Both the position numbers and the translations under genes were made by a program. The notes below the pieces were generated by a model, which worked only from the letters and a program-made list of their open reading frames with translations, was not told where the DNA came from and did no database searches. Shown here piece after piece: positions 1-7,653 of a stretch of 42,458 nt of DNA. Position 1 is the first letter of the stretch. Every line of letters begins with the position of its first letter. Origin of the DNA: Rhizobiales bacterium Ga0077524 (lineage in GTDB: Bacteria > Pseudomonadota > Alphaproteobacteria > Rhizobiales > Hyphomicrobiaceae); NCBI GenBank assembly GCA_001464755.1, contig LNDR01000402.1, forward strand, positions 1 through 42,458. The letters are read 5' to 3'.

Positions 1-18
1 TGATCGAGCGTGACGGCT

Positions 19-1209
19 TCAGCTCGCGCGTCGTTCTTCGCCCACCCTTGCCGGTTCGCCCGCGTAGCCCAACCCGAGCGCCTGGATCGCCTGACACAGC
101 ACCTCGGCTTTGGCCGCCCACGTCTGATTTGCGAGGCGGCCGAGCACCGCCGCATAGTCCACCGGGCTCGCCAGCGAAGCACGGATCGCCGCCGCGAACG
201 TGTCGGCTGAATCGGCAACCCTGACCAGGTCGCGCCAGCCGTCGAGGGCCGGAAAGTCGGTCGTGATCACCGGACGCCCGGTCGCCAGGTACTCTTTGAG
301 CTTGATCGGATTGCAGGCCTGAATCCAGTCGCTCTTGTTCCAGGGCATGATCAGCGCATCGCACGACGCCATGTATCCAGCCACGTCATCGTAGGGCTTG
401 CGTCCCAGAAAATGCACGTTGCTGAGGCCGCACCAGCCAGCGGGTAGTGACATTCCACCGACCATGACGAACTGGCAATCGGCGAGCCGGCTCGCCACGC
501 CGGCGTCAATGCCGCCGACGAAGCCGACACGAGGGCGTTCGATACCTGCCAGATCAGTTGGCTCCGCGCCTTCACCGCGTCCGGCCGCTGCGAAGGCCTG
601 CACGTCCGCGCCGTGCGTCAACAGCAGGCTACGGCGGACCTCGCCCCGCTCACTCGCCTCGAGATGCGGGGCGCAATAGACCACGAGATCTGCACGGGCC
701 TTCAGCGACCGTATCTGGCTACCGACCAGCGACCCGTCGGCCTCTGGAAACGCCTCGAAACGGTCGGTTCTTTGCAGAATGACGGCACCGGCCGGGATCT
801 CGCTGACGAGGTCCGCGCCGGCCGGACAATGAACCCAGAGCAAGGGTCTCCGGATGCCGGCTGCCGCGGCCGCCAGTCGGATTTGCGGCGCCAGTGCCCA
901 GCCCGTCAGCCGCCGGCCGCGCTCGCCCGGAATCGACAGCGGCGAGAAGACGTAGAAGCTGTTCTCGACCTTGACGAGCCCGCGGCCGAGACTCCGGGCT
1001 TTCCGCCCGATCCGGGCCAGAAACTGCGTGCCTTCTGCCGGGCTCGGCATGCGCACGCCGAGCGAGTTGACGAACAGCACCGGCCAGCGCTCGGCCAGCC
1101 GCCGCATGATCTGGAAATCGAAATGCCCGCGATTGTGGTACCACCAGTCCTCGCCGCCGATACAGATCACACCATCGAACGTGCGCGCCCCAGCGTTCCG
1201 ATCCACCAT
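19..1209 (-). CDS. Glycosyltransferase, GT4/GT1-like
   Basis: Encodes a 396-residue cytosolic glycosyltransferase, probably adding a sugar to a surface polysaccharide or glycolipid. The N-terminal half has the pattern of a GT-B acceptor domain (VICIGGEDWWYHNRGH near the start, VLFVNSLG). The C-terminal half carries a donor-domain signature: VGFVGGID, then NVHFLGRKPYDDVAGYMASCDALIMPW and NPIKLKEYLATGRPVITT, the usual Glu-containing nucleotide-sugar region. I chose the ATG at 1209 because a GGAG lies about 8 nt upstream; a GTG at 1218 is also in frame. It is divergent from the next glycosyltransferase, with 186 bp between starts. The donor and acceptor cannot be told from sequence. Confidence 0.85.
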   Translation of the reverse strand: MVDRNAGARTFDGVICIGGEDWWYHNRGHFDFQIMRRLAERWPVLFVNSLGVRMPSPAEGTQFLARIGRKARSLGRGLVKVENSFYVFSPLSIPGERGRRLTGWALAPQIRLAAAAAGIRRPLLWVHCPAGADLVSEIPAGAVILQRTDRFEAFPEADGSLVGSQIRSLKARADLVVYCAPHLEASERGEVRRSLLLTHGADVQAFAAAGRGEGAEPTDLAGIERPRVGFVGGIDAGVASRLADCQFVMVGGMSLPAGWCGLSNVHFLGRKPYDDVAGYMASCDALIMPWNKSDWIQACNPIKLKEYLATGRPVITTDFPALDGWRDLVRVADSADTFAAAIRASLASPVDYAAVLGRLANQTWAAKAEVLCQAIQALGLGYAGEPARVGEERRAS

Positions 1210-1395
1210 CGTCCCCACTCCATGCGGCCCATCCGGCTCTTCGCGGAGGCGGGATTATCCCTTGCGGTGCTTAACCACCCCTCACCGGCCACCTCTCGTG
1301 AACCTTCGCCAGTTAATCGAGCCTTCAAGTGTTCGGCGTAGCAATCCTCCTAGCCCGGCTGCGGACGAGCCCGCCGCGGCGGCCCTGGAACGTCC

Positions 1396-2412
1396 ATGTC
1401 GCCCTCCGTATCGATCCTCATTGTCAGCTACAACACGCGCACGCTGACGCTTGCCTGCCTCGATTCGATCCTCGCCGAGACCCACGACACATCCTTTGAG
1501 ATCATCGTTGTCGACAACGCTTCGACAGATGGCTCCGCCGCGGCCATCGCCGCCCATCCCTCCCGCCCGACCCTCCTCGCCCTCGACGCCAACGTCGGCT
1601 TTGGCCGGGCCAACAATTTCGCCGCCGCAAAAGCGTCGGGCGAACTCCTGCTCCTTCTCAATCCGGACACCGTCGTCCTCGACCGCGCCATCGACCGCCT
1701 CTTCGCGTTCTCTCGCGCTCATCCCGAGGCCGGAATCTGGGGCGGACGTACGCTCTTCGCTGACGGCAGCCTCAATCCATCCTCCGCGTGGGGTCGCATG
1801 ACGCCTTGGCGTCTCCTCTGCCGGGCCACCGGCTTGACGGGCCTCGCACCTCGATCGGCCCTGCTCAACGGCGAGGCCATCGGGGGCTGGCAACGCGACA
1901 CCGAGCGCGAGGTGGACATCGCCTCCGGCTGCTTCTTCCTGTTGCCTGCTGAGTTGTGGCGTCGGCTCGGCGGCTTCGACCCTGCCTTCTTCATGTACGG
2001 CGAAGAGGCTGATCTGTGCCTGCGGGCCCGTGCTCTGGGAGCCCGCCCGCGCACAACACCGACCGCCACCATCATCCACCTAGGCGGCGCCTCGGAGTCC
2101 AACCGCGCTGACAAGATCGTCAAGCTGCTGACCGCCAAGGCAACCCTGATCACTCGGCATTTTCCGGCCGGCACACGCCGTCTGGGCATGAGCCTCAATG
2201 CCGCCTGGCCACTGAGCCGGTGGCTCGGATTGGCTCTTGCCGCCAGTCTCGCCCGCGACGCGGCTTGCGCCGAGCGCGCCGCAATGTGGCGCGGCGTCTG
2301 GCAGCGGCGCTCCGAGTGGCGCAGCGGGTGGGATTCTGGGTCCGGCGTTGCACCCCTGACGACAGGCCGGAATGCAGACTCCCCCGCCGCTTCCTTGCCC
2401 ACGGCGACCTGA
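1396..2412 (+). CDS. Glycosyltransferase family 2 (rhamnosyltransferase-like)
   Basis: Encodes a 338-residue GT-A fold glycosyltransferase. Visible motifs in order are the N-terminal SVSILIVSYNTRTLTLACLDSI strand, the nucleotide-binding VVDNASTDGS, GFGRANNFA, the DxD-equivalent LNPDTV, and the acceptor-side FFMYGEEADLCLRARALG. This pattern is typical of the WbbL/RfbF-like rhamnosyltransferase branch of GT2, which builds O-antigen or exopolysaccharide. The last 60 residues are less conserved in appearance and end in a Pro/Thr/Ala-rich tail. It is followed after 91 bp by another GT-like gene on the same strand, so the two are probably co-transcribed. Sugar specificity is unknown. Confidence 0.88.
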   Translation: MSPSVSILIVSYNTRTLTLACLDSILAETHDTSFEIIVVDNASTDGSAAAIAAHPSRPTLLALDANVGFGRANNFAAAKASGELLLLLNPDTVVLDRAIDRLFAFSRAHPEAGIWGGRTLFADGSLNPSSAWGRMTPWRLLCRATGLTGLAPRSALLNGEAIGGWQRDTEREVDIASGCFFLLPAELWRRLGGFDPAFFMYGEEADLCLRARALGARPRTTPTATIIHLGGASESNRADKIVKLLTAKATLITRHFPAGTRRLGMSLNAAWPLSRWLGLALAASLARDAACAERAAMWRGVWQRRSEWRSGWDSGSGVAPLTTGRNADSPAASLPTAT

Positions 2413-2503
2413 GCGGAGAGGATCTCGTGACGAGCCACGCCCCACTCGACAGCGGCCGAAGTGCAATGACGCCGCCGCCCGCGACGCCCGGAGCCGACCT
2501 GGC

Positions 2504-3325
2504 ATGAGGATCTCCTCCGCGATCGAGCCGGGCGCCGGCACTCGCCCGCGCTACACCGTCGCCACACTGGTAAACGACGAGGTCCAGTACCTCGCCATGC
2601 TTTCCGCATTCCGAGCGGGGGGCCTCGCCGAGCCCGATGTCGAGTTCCTGGCCGCGCGGGGTGCTACGTCAGCCTTCGAGGCATTGAACGCGCTTTTGTC
2701 CGTTGCCCGCGGCGAGATGATCATCCTGTGTCACCAGGATGTTCGCTTGTTGGCTGACGGCCGCAATGCCCTTGACCGGCGCCTCGGCGAGTTGGACGAC
2801 GCAGACCCGCACTGGGCGCTTGCGGGCAATGCCGGTGGTGTCGCACCGGGCCGTCTCGCCATGTCGATCACCGACCCCCACGGCACCGACCGGCGGATCG
2901 GCACCCTGCCCGCCCGCGTGATGAGCCTCGACGAGAATTTTATCGTCGTACGCGCCTCGGCCGGCCTGCGGTTCTCTCGCGACCTGACCGGCTTCCATCT
3001 TTACGGCGCCGATATCTGCCTCGTCGCCGACATGCTCGGCTGGTCGGCATGGGTGATTGATTTCCATCTCGAGCATTTGAGCCCCGGCCGCAAGGACGCC
3101 TCGTTCTCGGAATCCGAGCACCGCTTCCGCGCCAAATGGTCTCACGCGCTCCGGCCGCGCTGGATGCAGACGACCTGCACTCTGCTTCGATTGTCGGGTA
3201 ATCCCCTCGGCCGCACCCTCGGGTGGCTTCAGGAAGGCCCCGTACGTGGCATCGTCCGCCGCCTACCCCGGTCAAAGGCCCATTCGACGCCGCTTTCGCG
3301 TCTCCCTGCTCGCCGCCCGGGCTGA
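2504..3325 (+). CDS. Glycosyltransferase-like protein (StrF-type GT2 domain)
   Basis: Encodes 273 residues beginning MRISSAIEPG. The core resembles the GT2-like domain found in StrF-type proteins: YTVATLVNDEVQYLAMLSAF, AFEALNALLSVARGEMIILCHQDVRLL (the CHQDV takes the place of the DxD metal site), and FHLYGADICLVADMLGWSAWVIDFHLEHLSPG. The frame is open further upstream to 2372, but that part would overlap the preceding gene and is Arg/Pro-rich, so I start at the ATG at 2504, which follows a GGAG about 11 nt upstream. The protein has no membrane segment. It is probably the third member of a small polysaccharide set with the genes at 19-1209 and 1396-2412. Substrate unknown. Confidence 0.7.
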   Translation: MRISSAIEPGAGTRPRYTVATLVNDEVQYLAMLSAFRAGGLAEPDVEFLAARGATSAFEALNALLSVARGEMIILCHQDVRLLADGRNALDRRLGELDDADPHWALAGNAGGVAPGRLAMSITDPHGTDRRIGTLPARVMSLDENFIVVRASAGLRFSRDLTGFHLYGADICLVADMLGWSAWVIDFHLEHLSPGRKDASFSESEHRFRAKWSHALRPRWMQTTCTLLRLSGNPLGRTLGWLQEGPVRGIVRRLPRSKAHSTPLSRLPARRPG

Positions 3326-3343
3326 GGCCGGTACGGCCTTCGC

Positions 3344-3405
3344 CAACGGCCACCGGGCCGTTGCCCCGTCCGATACTGAGGCCTGGCCGCCAAGCCTCAG
3401 TATCG
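3344..3405. terminator. Two consecutive strong hairpins after the glycosyltransferase genes
   Basis: The first inverted repeat pairs 3344-3351 with 3356-3363 (8 bp, 4-nt loop). The second pairs 3371-3382 with 3394-3405 (12 bp perfect, loop containing a further TGG/CCA pairing). Neither is followed by a T-run, so a classical intrinsic terminator is not shown. Position just after the last glycosyltransferase gene suggests transcript ending or 3' end protection. Confidence 0.55.
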
Positions 3406-3531
3406 TGTGACCTCTACAAGCCTGCCTTGAGACTGCTCGAATCTGCATGTTACGAGAGAATTACTCTTATCTCGATCATGAGATGAGCACGCGCAATCGT
3501 GGGTTGCGCCGTTAACGGTTCAGGGGGTGGC

Positions 3532-3987
3532 ATGAAGTTCCTGCGTACTCTGATGCTCGGCGTCTTCGCCGTAGCTGCGTCGATCATTCCAGCCGCGGCA
3601 CAGGCTTCGAAGCCCGGCAGCACCTATAAAGTCGCTCTCCACGTCAGCGAGAACGACCCCGCCAAGATGACTCTCACGCTCAACAACGTCCAGAACATCG
3701 TCAATGATTTCAAGAAATCCGGGCAGAAGATCGCGATCGAGGTCGTCACCTACGGGCCTGGCCTGCACATGTTTCGCGAGGACACCAGCCCTGTGAAGGC
3801 ACGCATCCAGGAGATGTCGCTCGCCAATACGAATCTGACATTCACCGCCTGCAACAACACGACGGGTAATATGGCGAAGGCCGAGAAAAAAGAGATCAAG
3901 ATCATCAGCGAGGCCAAGATCGTGCCGTCCGGCATTGTTCATTTGATCGAGTTGCAGCGCCAGGGCTACGCGTACGTGAAGCCCTGA
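3532..3987 (+). CDS. Secreted DsrE-like protein
   Basis: Encodes 151 residues with a clear Sec signal peptide (MKFLRTLMLGVFAVAASIIPAAAQA, cleavage likely after AQA at 25). The mature part has the DsrE/DsrF-like pattern: YKVALHVSENDPAKMTLTLNNVQNIVNDF, then KIAIEVVTYGPGLHMF and a Cys within FTACNNT. Family members are small alpha/beta proteins involved in sulfur-relay or of unknown role; periplasmic versions are common and uncharacterised. The ATG at 3532 follows an AGGGGG sequence; a GTG at 3499 is in frame but would spoil the signal peptide. It lies directly upstream of the hydratase cluster, on the same strand, with a hairpin between, so co-transcription is uncertain. The single Cys makes classic sulfur relay only a guess. 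Confidence 0.75.
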   Translation: MKFLRTLMLGVFAVAASIIPAAAQASKPGSTYKVALHVSENDPAKMTLTLNNVQNIVNDFKKSGQKIAIEVVTYGPGLHMFREDTSPVKARIQEMSLANTNLTFTACNNTTGNMAKAEKKEIKIISEAKIVPSGIVHLIELQRQGYAYVKP

Positions 3988-4026
3988 GACCTGACGCTGT
4001 TCGCCAATGACCAGCCGCACCACAAG

Positions 4027-4048
4027 CGAGGCCCTGCGAGGGGCCTCG
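4027..4048 (+). terminator. Hairpin after the DsrE-like gene
   Basis: Positions 4027-4034 pair perfectly with 4041-4048 (8 bp, GC-rich, 6-nt loop) 39 bp after the stop codon. It is followed by TATCGTTTG rather than a full T-run, so it is a plausible but imperfect intrinsic terminator separating the DsrE-like gene from the hydratase cluster. Confidence 0.55.
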
Positions 4049-4135
4049 TATCGTTTGATGCGGAGGACTTTGCAGGCGCGCCGCGGAAGGGCATGATGCA
4101 GCCGTAACGGTCGCCGAACATGTCCGAGAGGCCCA

Positions 4136-4543
4136 ATGACGCAATCCCCGACCCGCAAGACCTTCCTGCGCGACGGCGGCGACGGTCGCGCTGTCCACGA
4201 CGTGGGTGGCCTCGACTTCGGCCCCATCGATCGCCACGAGCACGACCTCGCGCTTTGGGAGAAGCGCACCGACGCGATGCTGATCCTGCTCGCCTCCAAG
4301 AAGGACGTCTTCAAGATCGACGCCATGCGCCGCGTCATCGAGGATTACGGCCAGCAGGAGTACGATCGCACCACCTATTACGAGAAGTGGATCCGCGCGA
4401 TTCGCAATCTCCTGGTAGAGCAGGAGGTCATCTCCGCCGACGAGGTCGACCGCCGCGTGCAGGAGGTAGCAGCCCAGCATCGAAAGGCCGGCCGCGAGGT
4501 TGCCAGCGACAGCATCGACTGGAATGGGAGCGCACCTCGATGA
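4136..4543 (+). CDS. Nitrile hydratase beta N-domain / thiocyanate hydrolase beta (ScnB-like) subunit
   Basis: Encodes 135 residues matching the helical N-terminal half of nitrile hydratase beta subunits, as in the separate beta subunit of thiocyanate hydrolase. Signatures are the HDVGGLDFGPIDRHEHDLALWEKR stretch and YYEKWIRAIRNLLVEQEVISADEVDRRVQE. In two-subunit nitrile hydratases this domain is fused to the SH3-like C-terminal half; here it stops and the second half is a separate gene overlapping by ATGA. A GAGAGG ribosome site lies 5 nt before the ATG at 4136. Gene order (N-half, C-half, alpha) is the same as known for scnB-scnA-scnC. Substrate could be thiocyanate, another small nitrile or an isothiocyanate-like compound; sequence alone does not decide. 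Confidence 0.82.
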   Translation: MTQSPTRKTFLRDGGDGRAVHDVGGLDFGPIDRHEHDLALWEKRTDAMLILLASKKDVFKIDAMRRVIEDYGQQEYDRTTYYEKWIRAIRNLLVEQEVISADEVDRRVQEVAAQHRKAGREVASDSIDWNGSAPR

Positions 4544-4845
4544 GCGCCCACGCCAGGATCGCCACGCGTTTCACAATCGGCGACCGCGTCGTCGTCGCCA
4601 ATCGCACTACGCTGGGCCACTGCCGAACGCCCTGGTATTTGCGGGGCCGCACCGGCACGGTCGCCGAGGTTCAGGGCGGTTATCACGATCCCGAGCGCCT
4701 CGCCTATCACAAGCCTGGCCTGCCGATGCAGGTTCTCTACAAGGTTCGCTTCCTGCAGAGCGATCTCTGGCGTGCCTACCAGGGGCCCGCCTCGGATCAT
4801 CTCGAGGCCGACATCTATGAGTCTTGGCTGGAGCTCGCGCCATGA
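4540..4845 (+). CDS. Nitrile hydratase beta C-domain / thiocyanate hydrolase alpha (ScnA-like) subunit
   Basis: Encodes 101 residues corresponding to the SH3-like barrel C-terminal half of nitrile hydratase beta. The pattern includes FTIGDRVVVAN, HCRTPWYLRGRTGTVAEVQGGYHDPE, and the closing LYKVRFLQSDLW with a final DHLEADIYESWLEL, typical of this domain (VRFxxxELW and DxYExYLxx). It starts inside the stop of the preceding gene (ATGA overlap at 4540-4543) and ends inside the start of the alpha gene (ATGA at 4842-4845), so the three subunits are translationally coupled, consistent with a fixed stoichiometry heteromer. It contains no metal ligands itself; it would contribute to the interface around the alpha-subunit metal site. 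Confidence 0.84.
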   Translation: MSAHARIATRFTIGDRVVVANRTTLGHCRTPWYLRGRTGTVAEVQGGYHDPERLAYHKPGLPMQVLYKVRFLQSDLWRAYQGPASDHLEADIYESWLELAP

Positions 4846-5546
4846 TGCACGACGACCACGATCATGATCACACGAGCGACGGCCATGGCCATCACCACGG
4901 CCACTCGCACGAGCCGGGCCACGTCCATCCGCCGCAGAAGGACCACGACGCGAGTCCGATGAGCGCCTACGAGGTGCTTGAGGAGGCTGTGCGCACCCTG
5001 CTCGTCGAGAAAGGCGTCATGACCGCCGACGAGATCGCCGCACAGATCGACCTTATGGACAGCCGCACACCGTCTCTCGGCGCCAAGGTGATCGCCCGGG
5101 CCTGGACCGATTCGGCCTTCAAGGCTCGCCTCCTCGCCGACACCAAGGCGGCGCTCCTCGAGATGAACATCGATATTGGTACGCTCGCCGAGTTTAGAAC
5201 CATCGAGAATACCGCCGACACACACAACGTCGTCGTCTGCACGCTATGCTCTTGCTACCCGAAGCTGCTGCTCGGCATCCCGCCGGCCTGGTACAAGAGC
5301 CTCGCCTATCGCAGCCGCGTCGTCGTCGACCCGCGTGGCGTCCTCGCGGAATTTGGCGTCCACGTATCGGGCGGCACAGAGGTGCGTGTGCACGACTCGA
5401 CCGCCGACCTCCGCTACCTCATTCTGCCCCGTCGCCCTGCTGGCACCGAAGGCTGGAGCGAGGACCGCCTGACCGCACTGGTAACGCGTGACGCGATGAT
5501 CGGCACCGCAATCCCCGAGGTCGATCACAAGGCTGCTGCAGAATGA
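4842..5546 (+). CDS. Cobalt-type nitrile hydratase alpha / thiocyanate hydrolase gamma subunit with His-rich N-terminus
   Basis: Encodes 234 residues, the metal-binding catalytic subunit. The claw-setting motif VCTLCSC is at 132-138 (Cys133, Cys136, Ser137, Cys138); the Thr after the first Cys is the cobalt-type form, whereas iron-type enzymes have Ser. It is followed by CYPKLLLGIPPAWYKSLAYRSRVVVDPRGVLAEFG, typical of the alpha family. In this family two of the cysteines are oxidised to sulfinic and sulfenic acids. Unusual is the first 35 residues, which hold 13 histidines interspersed with Asp and Gly, like the metal-storage tails of HypB or UreE. I start at the ATG at 4842, coupled to the previous stop. 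A permease gene follows, with an in-frame ATG overlapping the stop. Confidence 0.88.
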   Translation: MMHDDHDHDHTSDGHGHHHGHSHEPGHVHPPQKDHDASPMSAYEVLEEAVRTLLVEKGVMTADEIAAQIDLMDSRTPSLGAKVIARAWTDSAFKARLLADTKAALLEMNIDIGTLAEFRTIENTADTHNVVVCTLCSCYPKLLLGIPPAWYKSLAYRSRVVVDPRGVLAEFGVHVSGGTEVRVHDSTADLRYLILPRRPAGTEGWSEDRLTALVTRDAMIGTAIPEVDHKAAAE

Positions 5547-5629
5547 AAGATGACGGCACCGACGCCGCACACCAGACTGGACGATCGAGCACATCAGCTG
5601 ACGCAAATGACTTCGAGGGAGTGACGGGT

Positions 5630-6253
5630 ATGGCGACGACGCTACGCAAGGTTGGGCTGACAATGGTGGCGTGGACGGCTTTCGCCTCGTCCGCTCTCGC
5701 GCATCACCCGACGGGTGGCAAAGTTCCCGCCACGTTCACCGAGGGCCTTTTGTCCGGATTGGGCCACCCCGTGATCGGCCCTGATCACTTGGCCTTCATC
5801 ATCGCCATCGGCATCGCCGCGGCCCTCGTACCTGGTGGCGTCGGCATCATCGGCGCCTTCATCGCTGCCTCGACCTTGGGCGTGCTGGCGCACTTCGGCG
5901 CATGGGACCTTCCGATGGCCGAAGTCCTCGTTGCAAGCTCTGTCGTCGCCGCCGGTGTCCTCGTATCCCGGGGCCGCAATGCAGGCAGCAGCATGTGGAT
6001 CGGCCTCGCCGCACTCGCCGGCATTGTGCATGGCTATGCCTTTGGCGAGTCGATCGTCGGCGCCGACCGCGGCGTGCTCGGTGCCTATCTCCTCGGCCTC
6101 GCGATCGTCTCCGCCGTTGTGGCCAGCGGCATCATGCTTGTGACGCGTTCCATGGCGTCCCCCGAAAACGCAGGTGAGGCACGGCTACGCGTTGCAGGCG
6201 CAGTGCTCGGGTCTGTCGGGCTCGTGCTCGTCGCTGGCGCCCTCATCGCGTAA
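5630..6253 (+). CDS. HupE/UreJ-family metal permease (probably cobalt)
   Basis: Encodes a 207-residue integral membrane protein with a signal peptide (ends ASSALAHHP) and about six membrane segments. The family signature GHPVIGPDHLAFIIAIG and the later HGYAFGES are both present; these carry the His/Asp residues thought to handle Ni or Co in HupE/UreJ proteins. The ATG at 5630 has a GAGGGAG about 9 nt upstream and starts right at the signal peptide. An in-frame ATG at 5543 overlaps the hydratase stop codon (ATGA) and would add 29 polar residues, so translational coupling from there is possible. Because the upstream enzyme is of the cobalt type, the likely role is cobalt supply for it; nickel cannot be ruled out. 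Confidence 0.8.
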   Translation: MATTLRKVGLTMVAWTAFASSALAHHPTGGKVPATFTEGLLSGLGHPVIGPDHLAFIIAIGIAAALVPGGVGIIGAFIAASTLGVLAHFGAWDLPMAEVLVASSVVAAGVLVSRGRNAGSSMWIGLAALAGIVHGYAFGESIVGADRGVLGAYLLGLAIVSAVVASGIMLVTRSMASPENAGEARLRVAGAVLGSVGLVLVAGALIA

Positions 6254-6275
6254 CGCCTCGTTCTCGGAGCGCGTG

Positions 6276-6704
6276 ATGACGCAACCCGCAGCATCGGCGC
6301 AATCAGCCGCCGGGCAAGTCTTGGCTGCCTTCGAGGAACTGCCTCGACTTGCAGTCGCCGATCTCGACCTCGTCCGTCGTGGCCGCTTCCTGACTTGCGA
6401 CTTCGAGATCGGCGTTGGTAGCACGCCCCTTGCCGTTGCAATCGCCGCGGGTCGCGTCGCCTCGGTCACGCGCGGCCCGTTCCTGCTGAAGCCCCTTGCA
6501 TTCTCTGTCCGTGCCGAGCCTGACGTCTGGCAACGCTTTCTCGAACCGATGCCTGCGCCAGGGTTCTATGATCTTCTCGGCATGAGCAAGGTGGGGCGAG
6601 CCCGCATCGAGGGCAACCTCGTCCCGCTCATGGGCAACTTGCAATATATCAAGGACCTGATCGCCTTGCCGCGAACTCTCGATAGATCGAAAGCACACTC
6701 GTGA
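6276..6704 (+). CDS. SCP2-like (sterol-carrier type) small protein
   Basis: Encodes 142 residues without signal peptide or membrane segment. The pattern DLDLVRRGRFLTCDFEIGVGSTPLAVAIAAGRVASVTRGP followed by the C-terminal GRARIEGNLVPLMGNLQYIKDLIALPR resembles single-domain SCP2-like proteins, which bind hydrophobic ligands. I recognise the fold family only loosely. The ATG at 6276 follows GGAG by about 6 nt. The stop overlaps the GTG start of the next gene (GTGA), so it is coupled to the alpha/beta hydrolase. It could present a lipophilic substrate to the neighbouring enzymes, or act as an assembly factor for the hydratase; it does not resemble the known P14K/P15K-type activators. Confidence 0.55.
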   Translation: MTQPAASAQSAAGQVLAAFEELPRLAVADLDLVRRGRFLTCDFEIGVGSTPLAVAIAAGRVASVTRGPFLLKPLAFSVRAEPDVWQRFLEPMPAPGFYDLLGMSKVGRARIEGNLVPLMGNLQYIKDLIALPRTLDRSKAHS

Positions 6705-7552
6705 CGCCTCGCTTCGAGCCGATCATCGGCCGCTATCTCCACCTCGAGCTGTCCGGCCGCCCTCAACGCCTGTACGTGGAGGAGGCCGGCCAAGGCATTC
6801 CGCTTGTCTGCTTGCACACCGCCGGCGCCGACGCCCGTCAGTTCCGTCATCTGCTCAACGACGAAGCAATCACGCAGCACTATCGTGTCATCGCCTTCGA
6901 CATGCCCTGGCACGGCAAATCGCTGCCACCCGAAGGCTTCGAGCGCGAGGAGTATCGCCTTACCACCGCCGCCTACACGGGCATGGTCATCGACCTCTGC
7001 GAGGCAATGGCCCTCGAAAAGCCCGTGGTCATGGGCTGCTCCATCGGCGGCCGCGTGGTCCTTAACCTGGCCGCCGAGCATGGTCCCCGCTTTCGCGCGC
7101 TCATCGGGCTCGAGTCCGCCGACTACCAGCAGCCCTGGTACGACACCGAGTGGTTGCACCGGCCCGACGTGCATGGCGGCGAGGTCTGCGCCGCACTCGT
7201 CTCCGGCATGATGGCCCCGCAAAGCCCAGCTGCCAGCCGGCACGAGACGCTCTGGATGTACAAGAGTGCCGGTCCTGGCGTGTTCAAGGGCGATCTCTAC
7301 TTCTATCGTGTCGACGGCGACCTGCGCGATGTCGTCGCCAAAATCGACACGTCGAAATGCCCGCTCTATCTGTTGACCGGCGAGTATGATTTCTCGTGCA
7401 CGCCGGAAGATACGCTGCGCACCGCGTCACGCATCTCCGGCGCCGAGGTGACCATCATGAAACAGCTTGGCCACTTCCCGATGAGCGAAAACCCTGCCCA
7501 GTTCCGGCGCTACATCATTCCCGTTCTCGAAAGGATCCGCTCTCGCGGGTGA
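6701..7552 (+). CDS. Alpha/beta-fold hydrolase
   Basis: Encodes 283 residues with a standard alpha/beta hydrolase layout: oxyanion region VCLHTAGADARQFRHLL, the YRVIAFDMPWHGKS strand, the nucleophile elbow GCSIGG (Ser within VVMGCSIGGRVVLNLA), an acid in YLLTGEYDFSCTPED, and the catalytic His in LGHFPMSENPAQF near the C-terminus. All three triad positions can therefore be placed. It starts at a GTG overlapping the previous stop. As the last gene of the hydratase cluster it could act on an amide, ester or thioester made upstream; the substrate is inference only. It is followed by 101 bp of intergenic DNA and then a convergent gene. Confidence 0.85.
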   Translation: MTPRFEPIIGRYLHLELSGRPQRLYVEEAGQGIPLVCLHTAGADARQFRHLLNDEAITQHYRVIAFDMPWHGKSLPPEGFEREEYRLTTAAYTGMVIDLCEAMALEKPVVMGCSIGGRVVLNLAAEHGPRFRALIGLESADYQQPWYDTEWLHRPDVHGGEVCAALVSGMMAPQSPAASRHETLWMYKSAGPGVFKGDLYFYRVDGDLRDVVAKIDTSKCPLYLLTGEYDFSCTPEDTLRTASRISGAEVTIMKQLGHFPMSENPAQFRRYIIPVLERIRSRG

Positions 7553-7653
7553 CGGATACTTCTGCTCAACTTGCTGCCGTCGAGGTGTCGAAGAAGCTCA
7601 ATCCAACTGACAAAGTAAGGTGGAACTCATCCCGCGCTGACGCGCTGCCCCCC

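Noticed and set aside
1282-2079. A 265-residue minus-strand frame
   Set aside because: Antisense to the GT2 glycosyltransferase, with Gly/Glu/Arg-rich composition and no domain.
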